Positions 34,084-43,403 of a stretch of DNA of 64,000 nucleotides are shown piece by piece. The position numbers and the translations under genes were made by a program. How positions within the stretch are numbered: the first letter of the stretch is position 1; each line of letters starts with the position of its first letter. This DNA is from CAZNKU01 sp045545235 (GTDB taxonomy: Bacteria; Bacillota; Clostridia; Monoglobales; Firm-18): contig JAZQAN010000010.1 of the NCBI GenBank assembly GCA_045545235.1, positions 1-64,000 of the forward strand. Reading direction: 5' to 3'. The notes beneath the pieces are model-generated. The model was not told where the DNA came from and searched no databases. It was given only the letters and a program-made list of their open reading frames with translations.

Positions 34084-35532
34084 TTACATTCCCATATCAA
34101 CTACCAAGGACTCATCATCAAGTTTAAATATCCACTTAGAATTGCCCTTTCCCGAAGAATCAAAATCATAGCACCTGTAAACATCCTCTATAACCATACC
34201 GCCATCCTGATATTTTTCGTAAATTGTATCTATTCCCATAAGCACAGGTGTAACAGTACTGCTTTGTTCTGTTTCCGATATATCGGATAAGTGAACTACA
34301 AGTCTGGTAATATAACCCTCTTCAACCTGTCCGTAAACTGCATTTTCGCACACATTTGAATAATGTATGGTGGTTCCGTTATACATACTGTCTATTTTAA
34401 CCTCATACAAATTTTCCTTATTATCTGTAAGGGCAGATGAAAGATGATAATCAAAATTGCTGTTATCAGCATCAGACATACCCCATATTTTCCCCACACA
34501 GTTAAGCACATCACAAACTGCCTGATAGCTGTTTGGATTTCCACTGGAAAGTTTTAATCCTTTTTCCTTTGAAACTGCATTGTATTCAATAGTTCCATCA
34601 TAGAAAAATTTAATTGTTGCATTATTTTCCACAAATGTTATTGTTCCGTCATTTTGCACGGTTTTTCGCAGTGAGCTTGCAGTATATCCGAAGATGCCCA
34701 GAACTTTTTCTGAAAATCTTTCAAATTCTTCATAATCCTTAAAAACATTATCCGACAAAATCACCGGTTCGCTTTTTATATCTGTGGAAATTTCAAGTAA
34801 AGTAAGCGGAGAAAATGCAACCTTTCTTTCTACCTCCTCATCCGATGCAGACATAACATCAAGATTAATTTCAAAAGCAAATGCGTGGTTTTGTTGTTTT
34901 TGGTTTGTTGTGTCCTCAATAAAAGTCAACAAATTATCAACATCAGCACCAAACTCAAACCGGCTGACTTTATTTTCTTTTTCATTATATGTACAAACAC
35001 TAAATGTATCTGTAGCGGTATTTGGAGTAATTATAAACCCCGAAAAATCCGAAATGTCACCAAACACATTTGCCGAACCACCAATTCCGAAAAATCTGTT
35101 TAGTTCTTCACCATTCATAGCATAACCATAATCCACATACACAGATTTTGCCTTGAAATAATTTTTCCATTCATCATAAGGAATTTCTGCCACATCAACA
35201 TTCTGTTCAGCAATTTCATTAAACAAGGCTTCTATATAATTCATACACTCGTTGTAATATTCAGATTCTTTAAGATAAACCTCTCTTGCACCACCGCCAT
35301 TGACTACAATACGTCTTGGCTTTACGGTTTGTGCATAAAAGTCCTCACTTGTATATTCGTCATTTTTATCTGTAAAAAACGAAACAACTTCTCCGAGAAC
35401 AGGAATATTTCTTGCAAATTCACCAAATCCATCTGGCCAAAGGTTACTGTCAAACCACAACTGCCCTGTAAGCTGAATACTATTTAAAATAAGCAATATT
35501 AAAATAAATAACTTTATACGTTCCTTATTCAA
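34084..35532 (-). CDS. YycH-like two-component system regulatory protein
   Basis: Protein of 482 aa with one N-terminal membrane helix (about 7-25, ending TGQLWFDSNLWP) and a large external region, matching the general layout of YycH (helix, then several domains with a C-terminal YycI-like fold: IDTIYEKYQDGGMVIEDVYRCYDF). AAAGGAG lies upstream of the TTG at 35532, which I take as the start; an earlier TTG at 35559 would put this site inside the gene. It is the first gene of the group feeding yycI, the regulator and the kinase. Confidence 0.68.
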   Translation of the reverse strand: MNKERIKLFILILLILNSIQLTGQLWFDSNLWPDGFGEFARNIPVLGEVVSFFTDKNDEYTSEDFYAQTVKPRRIVVNGGGAREVYLKESEYYNECMNYIEALFNEIAEQNVDVAEIPYDEWKNYFKAKSVYVDYGYAMNGEELNRFFGIGGSANVFGDISDFSGFIITPNTATDTFSVCTYNEKENKVSRFEFGADVDNLLTFIEDTTNQKQQNHAFAFEINLDVMSASDEEVERKVAFSPLTLLEISTDIKSEPVILSDNVFKDYEEFERFSEKVLGIFGYTASSLRKTVQNDGTITFVENNATIKFFYDGTIEYNAVSKEKGLKLSSGNPNSYQAVCDVLNCVGKIWGMSDADNSNFDYHLSSALTDNKENLYEVKIDSMYNGTTIHYSNVCENAVYGQVEEGYITRLVVHLSDISETEQSSTVTPVLMGIDTIYEKYQDGGMVIEDVYRCYDFDSSGKGNSKWIFKLDDESLVVDMGM

Positions 35533-35554
35533 AATTAATGCAATCTCCTTTAAA

Positions 35555-35590
35555 AACAAAACTGTGCAGCCATAGGCTACACAGCTTTTA
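35555..35590 (-). terminator. Terminator of the secreted-protein gene
   Basis: Minus strand: CTGTGTAGCC, loop TAT, GGCTGCACAG, then TTTTGTTTTT. It sits just before the YycH-like gene start, so that operon probably relies on read-through or on a promoter I could not place. Confidence 0.75.
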
Positions 35591-35600
35591 AAACAATATT

Positions 35601-36044
35601 TTATCTTTTGGGCACCTGTGTAACATTAATTACCGCATTATTAAGTGTGTTCATAAAATTAGAACCAAGGTAAGTTATTTCCAACGGCACCGTCTGGTTT
35701 GAACTGCCTGCTTCTGCATAGCAAATCAACGCATTTTTGCCCTTTGCAAGTGTAATCTTTTTAAAGAACAAACCACTTGCTCCAATTGTCCATGTATAAG
35801 CAGACTTCTTGTACACACGTCCGTCATAAATATAAATAGTAACAGTAGCACCCGGACGTCCATATCCTGAAATAATATAGGACATATCAAAAGTTGCAGA
35901 TTTATCAGTTGGTGGATTGGTAATAACAATGATGTTATTTGAATTACCCACAGATGATGAGTACAACACATTAGGTGCCGCACTTACCGCCATACCTGAT
36001 ACAATTGTAAGTACACATATTAAAGCAATTATCTTTTTAACCAT
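35601..36044 (-). CDS. Secreted protein of unknown function
   Basis: Protein of 147 aa with a clear signal peptide (MVKKIIALICVLTIVSGMAVSA, cleavage likely after ...VSA). The mature part is a small beta-rich domain: IVITNPPTDKSATFDMSYIISGYGRPGATVTIYIYDGRVYKK, then KKITLAKGKNALICYAEAG. The GYGRPGATVTIYIYDG segment resembles bacterial Ig-like adhesion or wall-attachment domains, but I do not recognise a specific family. AGGAGG precedes the ATG at 36044; an in-frame ATG at 36062 is too far upstream. Confidence 0.65.
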   Translation of the reverse strand: MVKKIIALICVLTIVSGMAVSAAPNVLYSSSVGNSNNIIVITNPPTDKSATFDMSYIISGYGRPGATVTIYIYDGRVYKKSAYTWTIGASGLFFKKITLAKGKNALICYAEAGSSNQTVPLEITYLGSNFMNTLNNAVINVTQVPKR

Positions 36045-36232
36045 TATAAAACCTCCTGTCACGGAATAAATTTATAATACCTCATTTATATTATAATACA
36101 TTTTTGGCAAAATTTATATTACAGAAATATTACAATTTTGTTACAAATTTTAAAATGGCATAATTTTCCGGAATATTTTTTACAAAATTACGTAAAAATA
36201 TGATTATAAACATAAAAAAGGAGTGTTTAAAC

Positions 36233-36427
36233 ATGGACTTTATTTCGCTGTTGCTTGTAATTATCGGTGCAATCAACTGGGGAAGTATCGGTATTTTCGG
36301 ATTTGATATAGTAGGCGCGCTTTTTGGCGGTCAGGGGTCTATAATCAGCAGAATTATTTTTACTCTTGTAGGATTAGCCGGATTATGGGCAATTACATTT
36401 TTATTCAGAGACAGAAGGAATATGTAA
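36233..36427 (+). CDS. DUF378 family small membrane protein
   Basis: Protein of 64 aa with two membrane helices separated by a GQGSIISR loop. IIGAINWGSIGIFGFDIVGALFGG is the conserved DUF378 signature. The function is unknown. AAGGAG precedes the ATG at 36233 and a strong terminator follows, so it is a single-gene unit. Confidence 0.85.
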   Translation: MDFISLLLVIIGAINWGSIGIFGFDIVGALFGGQGSIISRIIFTLVGLAGLWAITFLFRDRRNM

Positions 36428-36454
36428 TCTCCCGGTTTCTGATAAAGCGTCAAA

Positions 36455-36506
36455 GGGCTGCGACAAAGCGAAAGTTCAATTCGTTTTTGTCACAGCCTTT
36501 TTTTTA
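36455..36506 (+). terminator. Terminator between DUF378 and ABC-F genes
   Basis: GGGCTGCGACAAAGCGAA pairs, with wobble, with TTCGTTTTTGTCACAGCC, then eight T. It overlaps the last bases of the convergent ABC-F gene. Confidence 0.8.
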
Positions 36507-38414
36507 GGATTTTTCCGCAAGCTGAGAAGATAAATCCTCCCACAGGCTATACAGATTTTCAGATTTCAATTTTACTTCTTCAAGCTCGTTCGATATAGTT
36601 ATACTCTTTTCATAGTCAGTTGCATTTTCGGGAAGCATAAGTTGCTCTTCAAGCTCTGCAATACGTTCTTCAGTTTCTTCAATTTCTTTTTCTGTTCTCT
36701 CTATTGCATTTTTCAGCTTACGTATTTCCGCCTCGTATTTTTTCTGTGCTTTATAGTCAAGCTTTGCTTCACTTTCTGATACAGTACGTTCCCGTACGTT
36801 TGCTACATCTTTTTTCTTCTGCGAAAAATATGTATAATCCCCATCGTACTTTTTAACTCCGCATTTTTCCATATAATATATTTTAGTAGCAAGCTTGTTT
36901 ATAAAATAACGGTCGTGAGAAACAACAAGCATTGTTCCGTCATAATTTAACAAAGCCTCTTCGAGTGCCTCTCTTGAGCGAATATCAAGATGGTTAGTAG
37001 GTTCGTCAAGCACAAGAAAATTAGCACCCGAAAGCATAAGCTTTATAAGGGCGATTCTTGCACGTTCTCCACCGCTTAAGCTTCTTACAGGAGTAAGAAC
37101 GTCATCATTTTTAAACAAAAATGCCGCCATTGCATTTCGCACTTCAGTCTGTGTCATTGAAGGATATTCATCCCACACTTCATCAATAGCATCTTTATCA
37201 AGTGATAAGTTCTGTTGCTTCTGGTCAAAATAGCCAAGCTGAATATTTGCACCTATTTTAGTATTGCCCTCAAGTGCCTCGTATTCGCCTGTAATAATTT
37301 TAAACAAAGTTGTTTTACCACAACCATTTGCTCCAAGCAAAAATACTCTTTCGCCTCTGTTGACTTCGACATCTGTGTTTTCAAAAAGAATTTTACCATC
37401 AAAGCCCATTTTAAGGTTGTTGCAACGAAGTACTTCGGTACCGCCCATATTTACAGCTTTGAAATTAAACCTTATATTTTCATTAAAAATCTCAGGTTTT
37501 TCAAGGTCTTTTTCAAGACGGTCAATCTGTTTTTGCTTACTTTCGGCAGTTTTTATATTTTTTTCACGGTTCCATCTTTTTTGTTGTTCTATAATACCTT
37601 CTATACGTTGAATTTCTTTAGTTGTATTCTCATAATTTCGCAAAAGCGTTTTTTCACGTTCTTCTTTGAGCTTAACATAGGTTGAATAATTTCCGTTGTA
37701 CACCGTAAGCTTGTTATTTTCAAGTTCAAAGGTCTTATTTGTTACACGGTCAAGAAAATAACGGTCATGTGAAATTACAACAAAAGCGCCCTTGTAGTCA
37801 CGTAAAAAATCTTCAAGCCACTCGGTAGATTCAATATCAAGATGATTTGTAGGTTCATCGAGAAGAAGCAGATTACTTTCACCAAGCAAAAGCTTACATA
37901 AAATAACCCTTGTCTGCTGACCACCGCTTAGTGCGGAAAAATCCATATCAAATTCTTCTTCACGAAAACCAAGCCCAAGCAGACTCGCTTTAGCCACATT
38001 TTTATACACAAAACCGCCCTTGCTCTCGTATTCTTCATTAAGGCGATGCTGTTCTGCAGTAAGTGTTTCAAGGTCGCCAACACCGTTTATTATCTGCATC
38101 TCTATAGATTTAAGCCTGTTTTCTATATCAACAAGCGGCTTGTATACAGTCATAAGCTCTGCCCACAATGTTTTTTCTGTATTCATCTGCGCATGCTGCT
38201 GCATATATCCAAGGTTCAAATCCCTACTTTTATACAATTCACCGCCATCATAATTTATTTCATCGGTAAATATTTTAAACAATGTGGTTTTTCCTGTTCC
38301 GTTTGCACCCACAAAACCAATTTTATCATTGTGTTCAATGCTCAGTGAAACCTTATCGAACAAAGTTCTTGTTCCGAATTCTTTTTTTATATTTGACGTA
38401 TTAATTAATATCAT
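36504..38414 (-). CDS. ABC-F family ATPase
   Basis: Protein of 636 aa with two ABC domains and no membrane segments. Walker A motifs are VGANGTGKTTLFK and LGANGCGKTTLFK; signatures are LSGGQQTRVILCKLLL and LSGGERARIALIKLML; both are followed by LDEPTNHLDI. The linker (about 250-320) is highly charged and helical, and a C-terminal coiled coil (about 545-630) is present, as in the Uup/YdiF branch. ABC-F proteins act at the ribosomal E-site. The ATG at 38414 has AAGGAA upstream. Confidence 0.9.
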   Translation of the reverse strand: MILINTSNIKKEFGTRTLFDKVSLSIEHNDKIGFVGANGTGKTTLFKIFTDEINYDGGELYKSRDLNLGYMQQHAQMNTEKTLWAELMTVYKPLVDIENRLKSIEMQIINGVGDLETLTAEQHRLNEEYESKGGFVYKNVAKASLLGLGFREEEFDMDFSALSGGQQTRVILCKLLLGESNLLLLDEPTNHLDIESTEWLEDFLRDYKGAFVVISHDRYFLDRVTNKTFELENNKLTVYNGNYSTYVKLKEEREKTLLRNYENTTKEIQRIEGIIEQQKRWNREKNIKTAESKQKQIDRLEKDLEKPEIFNENIRFNFKAVNMGGTEVLRCNNLKMGFDGKILFENTDVEVNRGERVFLLGANGCGKTTLFKIITGEYEALEGNTKIGANIQLGYFDQKQQNLSLDKDAIDEVWDEYPSMTQTEVRNAMAAFLFKNDDVLTPVRSLSGGERARIALIKLMLSGANFLVLDEPTNHLDIRSREALEEALLNYDGTMLVVSHDRYFINKLATKIYYMEKCGVKKYDGDYTYFSQKKKDVANVRERTVSESEAKLDYKAQKKYEAEIRKLKNAIERTEKEIEETEERIAELEEQLMLPENATDYEKSITISNELEEVKLKSENLYSLWEDLSSQLAEKS

Positions 38415-38478
38415 TACACATAATTCCTTTTTTCTGTACTGATGAATATTATACATCAAAATCTTTTTAAAATCAATA

Positions 38479-39729
38479 TTATTGTTCTATTTTAACCTGT
38501 GCATCAAGCTGTTCAAGACGTTTTACGAAGTCTTCATAGCCTCTTTCAATGTGACCCACATCTTCTACATAGGTTTTTCCGTCTGCCACAAGCCCTGCCA
38601 GCACAAGTGCGGCACCGGCACGCAAATCGGTTGCCCTTACCGTAGCTCCACTTAATTTTTCCTGTCCTTCCACTACTGCAGTTCTTCCGTCTATTTTTAT
38701 TGATGCACCCATACGTCCAAGTTCAGGCACATGCATAAAGCGGTTTTCAAACACCGTTTCAACAACCATGCTGGTACCCTTTGCAACACTCATAAGTGCA
38801 ACATAAGGCGCCTGAAGGTCTGTTGGAAATCCCGGATAAGGCATGGTTTTTATATCTGCTGCACAGGCTCTTTTACATCCGTTAACTATAAGGCTACCAT
38901 CTTGTATATCCGTTTTTACGCCACATTCTTCAAGCTTGGCAATAACAGGCTTGATATGGTCGGTAATTATATTTTTTATAGTTATGTTACCTTGAGTAGC
39001 CGCTGCAGCAAAAGCATAAGTTCCTGCTTCTATACGGTCGGGAATTACTCCGTGAGTTGCACCATAAAGTCTTGTGACACCTTCAATTTTAACTGTATCC
39101 GAACCTGCCCCGCTTACCTTTCCTCCCATAGAATTTATAAACTCAGCAAGGTCCGTAATTTCAGGCTCTGCTGCCGCATTTTCTATAACCGTAATCCCCT
39201 CCGCCAAGGATGCCGCCATAATAAGATTTTCAGTGGCCCCTACGCTTGGAAAATCAAGATATATTTTTGAACCCTTAAGTCTTTTACAAGTTGCTTCCAC
39301 ATAACCGTTTCCCTGCTCTATTTTGGCACCCATAGCCATAAATCCCTTAAGGTGCAAATCAACAGGTCTTGCACCTATCTGGCATCCGCCGGGCAGGGAA
39401 ATTTTCACTCTGCCGTTTCTTGTAAGCAAAGGACCGGATACAAGAAATGATGCTCTTAATTTATTTACCGTTTCATAGCTCATTACATCACTTTTAACTT
39501 CTTTTGAGCAAAATTCGTAAATCCCTTTTGAAAAATTTATTCTACACCCAAGACAATTTAAAAGTTCACACATATTACGTATATCCAAAAGGTCGGGAAC
39601 GTTGAAAATTTTGCAACATTCTTCTGTAAGTAAGGTTGCTGCAAGTATTGGTAAAGCCGCATTTTTAGAGCCACTGACACATATTTCTCCGTTTAAAGGT
39701 CTTCCTCCGTATATTACATATTTTTTCAA
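38479..39729 (-). CDS. murA: UDP-N-acetylglucosamine 1-carboxyvinyltransferase
   Basis: Protein of 416 aa catalysing the first committed step of peptidoglycan precursor synthesis. The N-terminal YVIYGGRPLNGEICVSGSKNAALPILAATLL is standard. The reactive loop SLPGGCQIGARPVDLHL has the fosfomycin-target Cys116. C-terminal RAGAALVLAGLVADGKTYV closes the fold. I choose TTG at 39729: AAGGGA lies 9 bases upstream and the protein then begins like other MurA proteins. The ATG at 39756 would add nine residues and lacks a ribosome binding site. Confidence 0.9.
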   Translation of the reverse strand: MKKYVIYGGRPLNGEICVSGSKNAALPILAATLLTEECCKIFNVPDLLDIRNMCELLNCLGCRINFSKGIYEFCSKEVKSDVMSYETVNKLRASFLVSGPLLTRNGRVKISLPGGCQIGARPVDLHLKGFMAMGAKIEQGNGYVEATCKRLKGSKIYLDFPSVGATENLIMAASLAEGITVIENAAAEPEITDLAEFINSMGGKVSGAGSDTVKIEGVTRLYGATHGVIPDRIEAGTYAFAAAATQGNITIKNIITDHIKPVIAKLEECGVKTDIQDGSLIVNGCKRACAADIKTMPYPGFPTDLQAPYVALMSVAKGTSMVVETVFENRFMHVPELGRMGASIKIDGRTAVVEGQEKLSGATVRATDLRAGAALVLAGLVADGKTYVEDVGHIERGYEDFVKRLEQLDAQVKIEQ

Positions 39730-39807
39730 AAAAACAGTCCCTTCAAGAGTATTCATTATTAATTATACCCCTGCAAGGAACTGCTATACTTAATTATTTT
39801 TAAAACA

Positions 39808-40563
39808 TCAAACTAACTTTGAAATATCTTCACCGCATTGTTCAAGATAGTCAAGCACATCTCTTCTTGTAAACATAGAAAGGAATGAATATCTGCCATT
39901 CAGTGCCTTTTTTATATAATCTATACCTTCAGACTTTTCGCCTTTTTCTTCTATAAGGTATTTACCAAATTCAAAATATCCTTCAGGAAAAGTAGGAGAA
40001 AGTTCAAAAAGTTCAAGATAATACTTTTCAGCCTTTTCATAATCTTTCATTCTTAGGTATGTAAATGCAAGATTATCAACAATAATGGCATCTGTATTAT
40101 TATATTCATACGCTTCAAGATTATATTCAAGTGCTTTTTCAAGGTTTCCTCGATGTACATACATATACCCAAGACTTCCGTAAATGGTGGTGGACGGATA
40201 ATGTGCATGAACATATTCAAGCATTTCTATAGCCTCTTCCAGTTCACCCTTTTTCCATAGCACAAGAGCGTGAGAACCTTTTAACTTCGCGCGTTCGTGA
40301 GGTTTTAATTTATCAAGTCCAATAAGGTTAAAAAGCTTATTTGCCTCATCAACATACCCCTCTTTCAAAGTAAGGTATGCATATCTTACACGATGGTCAA
40401 ACTTCATCTTGCCGAACTTATTTGCAAAAGCATAAAGCTTAAGTGCACCATCTGCATTTCCAAACCCGTATTTGTACTGAGCTATTGATGCTAAAATGTT
40501 ACTTCTGTTATTTATGACATATATGAGCAGAACGCAAAATGTCAAAGCCGCTACCAAAAACAT
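39808..40563 (-). CDS. Membrane-anchored TPR-repeat protein
   Basis: Protein of 251 aa. An N-terminal hydrophobic helix (residues 1-18) is followed by about five helical repeats of TPR type; ALVLWKKGELEEAIEMLEYVHAHYPSTTIYGSLGYMYVHRGNLEKALEYNLEAYEYNNTD spans the clearest ones (here split: ELEEAIEML, NLEKALEYN, DYEKAEKYY). TPR modules mediate protein contacts. The gene is preceded by GGAGGAAATT. No specific function can be assigned. Confidence 0.75.
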   Translation of the reverse strand: MFLVAALTFCVLLIYVINNRSNILASIAQYKYGFGNADGALKLYAFANKFGKMKFDHRVRYAYLTLKEGYVDEANKLFNLIGLDKLKPHERAKLKGSHALVLWKKGELEEAIEMLEYVHAHYPSTTIYGSLGYMYVHRGNLEKALEYNLEAYEYNNTDAIIVDNLAFTYLRMKDYEKAEKYYLELFELSPTFPEGYFEFGKYLIEEKGEKSEGIDYIKKALNGRYSFLSMFTRRDVLDYLEQCGEDISKLV

Positions 40564-40685
40564 AATTTTCCTCCGTATTTAATTAAATTTACCATATGAT
40601 TATAACACTAACTTTGCGTAATTTCAATACATTCATTTTTTTATTATTAATATGAAATTATTTTTTACAAATTTCAAAAATAATA

Positions 40686-40714
40686 TTGACAAAACATCAA
40701 AAAAATTATACTAT
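40686..40714 (+). promoter_or_regulatory. Promoter of potABCD
   Basis: -35 TTGACA (40686-40691), 17-base spacer, -10 TACTAT (40709-40714); an alternative -10 TATACT is at 40707-40712. Confidence 0.65.
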
Positions 40715-40747
40715 GATTGTACTGAATAAAAGGAAGGGGTTTGATAA

Positions 40748-41800
40748 ATGAAACAAGATGTTATACGTTTAGAAAACGTAACAAAATCATTTGATAACGA
40801 AAAGGTTTTGGACTCAGTAAATCTATCAATTAAAAAGAATGAATTTTTCACGTTGCTTGGGCCAAGTGGTTGCGGAAAAACCACTATGCTGAGAATTATC
40901 GGAGGCTTTGAAACAGCCGACGATGGCAACGTTTTTTTTGATGGAGTTAATATAAACGATTTGCCTCCAAACAAAAGAAACCTCAATACGGTTTTTCAAA
41001 AATATGCACTTTTTCCACATATGAATGTATATGAAAACGTAGCATTCGGCTTAAAAATCAAAAAAATGCCGAAAGACGAAATAGATGCAAAGGTAAAGGA
41101 AATGCTTGCTCTTGTTAATCTTAAAGGCTTTGAAAAGCGTTCTGTAGTTTCTCTTAGTGGTGGTCAGCAACAACGTGTTGCCATAGCCCGTGCACTTGTA
41201 AATGAACCCGAGGTACTTTTACTTGATGAGCCTTTGGGGGCACTTGACCTTAAGCTTCGCAAAAGTATGCAGACGGAGCTTAAAAAAATACAACAAAGAC
41301 TTGGTATTACCTTTATATATGTAACTCACGACCAGGAAGAAGCTCTTACAATGTCTGATACTATCGTTGTTATGAAAAACGGCGTAATTCAGCAAATGGG
41401 AACTCCTGTAGATATATATAACGAACCAACAAATGCGTTCGTTGCTGATTTTATAGGCGAAAGTAACATTATAGACGGTGTTATGAAAGAGGATTTTCTC
41501 GTTAAATTTGCTGACAGAGATTTTAAATGTGTTGACAAAGGCTTTGAGAAAAACGAATCAGTTGACGTAGTTATACGTCCCGAGGATATTAAAATAGTTG
41601 ATAATCCTGAAGACGGTATGCTTTCGGGTCATGTGGATTCTGTAATATTCAAAGGTGTACATTACGAAATGAAAATTTCCTCCGACAACTATGTATGGAC
41701 TGTACACTCCACAGCTATGGCACCTGCAGGAAGCTATGTGGGTATGAACATTTTCCCCGACGAAATTCACATTATGAGAAAGGCGGAAATGGCGGAATGA
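40748..41800 (+). CDS. potA: Spermidine/putrescine ABC transporter ATPase
   Basis: Protein of 350 aa. Walker A LGPSGCGKTTMLRIIGG, Q-loop NTVFQKYALFPH, signature LSGGQQQRVAIARALV and Walker B VLLLDEPLGALD define the ATPase domain; residues about 240-350 form the TOBE regulatory domain. It energises polyamine uptake with the permeases and binding protein encoded directly downstream. The stop overlaps the potB start (ATGA). Confidence 0.92.
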   Translation: MKQDVIRLENVTKSFDNEKVLDSVNLSIKKNEFFTLLGPSGCGKTTMLRIIGGFETADDGNVFFDGVNINDLPPNKRNLNTVFQKYALFPHMNVYENVAFGLKIKKMPKDEIDAKVKEMLALVNLKGFEKRSVVSLSGGQQQRVAIARALVNEPEVLLLDEPLGALDLKLRKSMQTELKKIQQRLGITFIYVTHDQEEALTMSDTIVVMKNGVIQQMGTPVDIYNEPTNAFVADFIGESNIIDGVMKEDFLVKFADRDFKCVDKGFEKNESVDVVIRPEDIKIVDNPEDGMLSGHVDSVIFKGVHYEMKISSDNYVWTVHSTAMAPAGSYVGMNIFPDEIHIMRKAEMAE

Positions 41801-42624
41801 AAAAATCTGTATCAGCTTACCCATACGTAATATGGGCAGTACTTTTTACAGTTATTCCGTTGGTAATGGTTCTTTTTTACAGTATATATGACCAGGCAAC
41901 CGGCACATTTACAATGCACTATATTTTAAAATGCTTTGACCCTTTGTACCTTAAGGTTATACTATACTCATTCAAGCTTGCGGTTTATTGCACAGTTTTA
42001 TGTCTTGTTATCGGATATCCCGTTGCAATGATACTTGCAAGAACAACCTTTAAACAAAAAGATACATTGCTGTTTCTTGTAATTGCGCCTATGTGGATGA
42101 ACTTTCTTTTAAGAACTTATGCCTGGCTTACAATTCTTGAAAACAACGGAATAATAAACAAAATACTTGGCTTTTTCAACCTTGGTCCATACCAGCTTCT
42201 GTACAACGAAGGTGCTGTACTTTTAGGTATGGTGTACAACTACCTTCCATTTATGATTTTGCCGATTTACACAGCACTTTCAAAAATGGATAAAAGCGTA
42301 ATACAGGCTTCCTATGACCTTGGTGCAAACAAAATGCAGACATTTATGCGCGTTGAATTTCCACTAAGTATGCCCGGAGTATATTCGGGTATAGCAATGG
42401 TATTTATGCCTGCAGTTACAACATTTGTTATTTCAAAGCTTTTGGGCGGCGGACAGCAAATGCTTATAGGAAACATTATCGAAAAACAATTTATGGAGGT
42501 AAGCAGCACATCCTCATTTGGCGGTGCTTTGTCACTTCTTCTTATTGTTGTTATACTTGTTTCTATGGCAATTTCAAACAGGCTTAATCCTGACGATAAT
42601 TCGGAAGGAGGCGGATTGTTTTGA
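41797..42624 (+). CDS. potB: Spermidine/putrescine ABC transporter permease
   Basis: Protein of 275 aa with six membrane helices. The coupling motif DLGANKMQTFMRVEFPLSMPGVYSG (EAA loop) is near residue 185. I use the ATG at 41797, which overlaps the potA stop by four bases; a longer frame upstream is only potA sequence in another frame. The stop overlaps the TTG start of potC. Confidence 0.92.
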   Translation: MKKSVSAYPYVIWAVLFTVIPLVMVLFYSIYDQATGTFTMHYILKCFDPLYLKVILYSFKLAVYCTVLCLVIGYPVAMILARTTFKQKDTLLFLVIAPMWMNFLLRTYAWLTILENNGIINKILGFFNLGPYQLLYNEGAVLLGMVYNYLPFMILPIYTALSKMDKSVIQASYDLGANKMQTFMRVEFPLSMPGVYSGIAMVFMPAVTTFVISKLLGGGQQMLIGNIIEKQFMEVSSTSSFGGALSLLLIVVILVSMAISNRLNPDDNSEGGGLF

Positions 42625-43403
42625 GATTTTTAAAAAAAGCTTATATAGGACTTGTATTCCTGTTTTTATACGCACCCATACTGATTCTTATGCTTTATTC
42701 ATTCAATGATTCACGCTCAAGAGGTAAGTGGGGCGGATTCACCCTGAAATGGTACGGAGAACTGTTTCAGGAAGCGGAAACAATGGCCGCACTCGAAACA
42801 ACTCTGCTTATTGCATTGTTGTCTGCTGTAATTGCAACAGTTGTGGGTACAGTTACTGCATTTGGTATGCATTATATGAAAAAAACTCCAAGGGCAGTTT
42901 TGTCGGCAGTTTCATATCTGCCTGTTATGAATCCTGATATTGTTACAGGTGTTTCGCTTTTGATGCTTTTCCTTACACTTAACATCCAAAAGGGATTCTG
43001 GACTTTGCTTATAGCGCATATTTCATTTAACATACCTTATGTTATACTATCTGTTATGCCAAAGCTAAAACAGATGAACGAGCATTTGTTCGAAGCCGCA
43101 CAGGACCTTGGCGCAGGAAGCATTTACACATTTTTCCACATAATACTTCCGGAAATAATGCCGGGTATTGTATCGGGATTTTTGCTTTCCGTAACACTTT
43201 CAATTGACGACTTTGTAATAAGTCTGTTTGCAAAAGGCCCCGGTGTAAACACACTTTCAGTTCACGTTTACAACATGGCAAAAAGAGGTGTAGTACCAAG
43301 CATAAACGCACTTTCAACCATAATGTTTGCTGTAGTTATGCTGCTTCTCCTTATTATTAACAGAAGGTCAGACAAAGGAGATGTGAAAATTGAAAAAAAT
43401 TAG
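42621..43403 (+). CDS. potC: Spermidine/putrescine ABC transporter permease
   Basis: Protein of 260 aa with six membrane helices and the EAA loop FEAAQDLGAGSIYTFFHIILPEIMPGIVSG. SFNDSRSRGKWGGFTLKWYGELF at residues 24-46 is typical of PotC. It starts with TTG in a TTGA overlap with potB, preceded by GGAGG, and overlaps potD. Confidence 0.92.
   Translation: MRFLKKAYIGLVFLFLYAPILILMLYSFNDSRSRGKWGGFTLKWYGELFQEAETMAALETTLLIALLSAVIATVVGTVTAFGMHYMKKTPRAVLSAVSYLPVMNPDIVTGVSLLMLFLTLNIQKGFWTLLIAHISFNIPYVILSVMPKLKQMNEHLFEAAQDLGAGSIYTFFHIILPEIMPGIVSGFLLSVTLSIDDFVISLFAKGPGVNTLSVHVYNMAKRGVVPSINALSTIMFAVVMLLLLIINRRSDKGDVKIEKN

Noticed and set aside
41695..41796. N-terminal extension of potB
   Set aside because: These codons are potA sequence in another frame; the ATG at 41797 overlaps the potA stop as expected.
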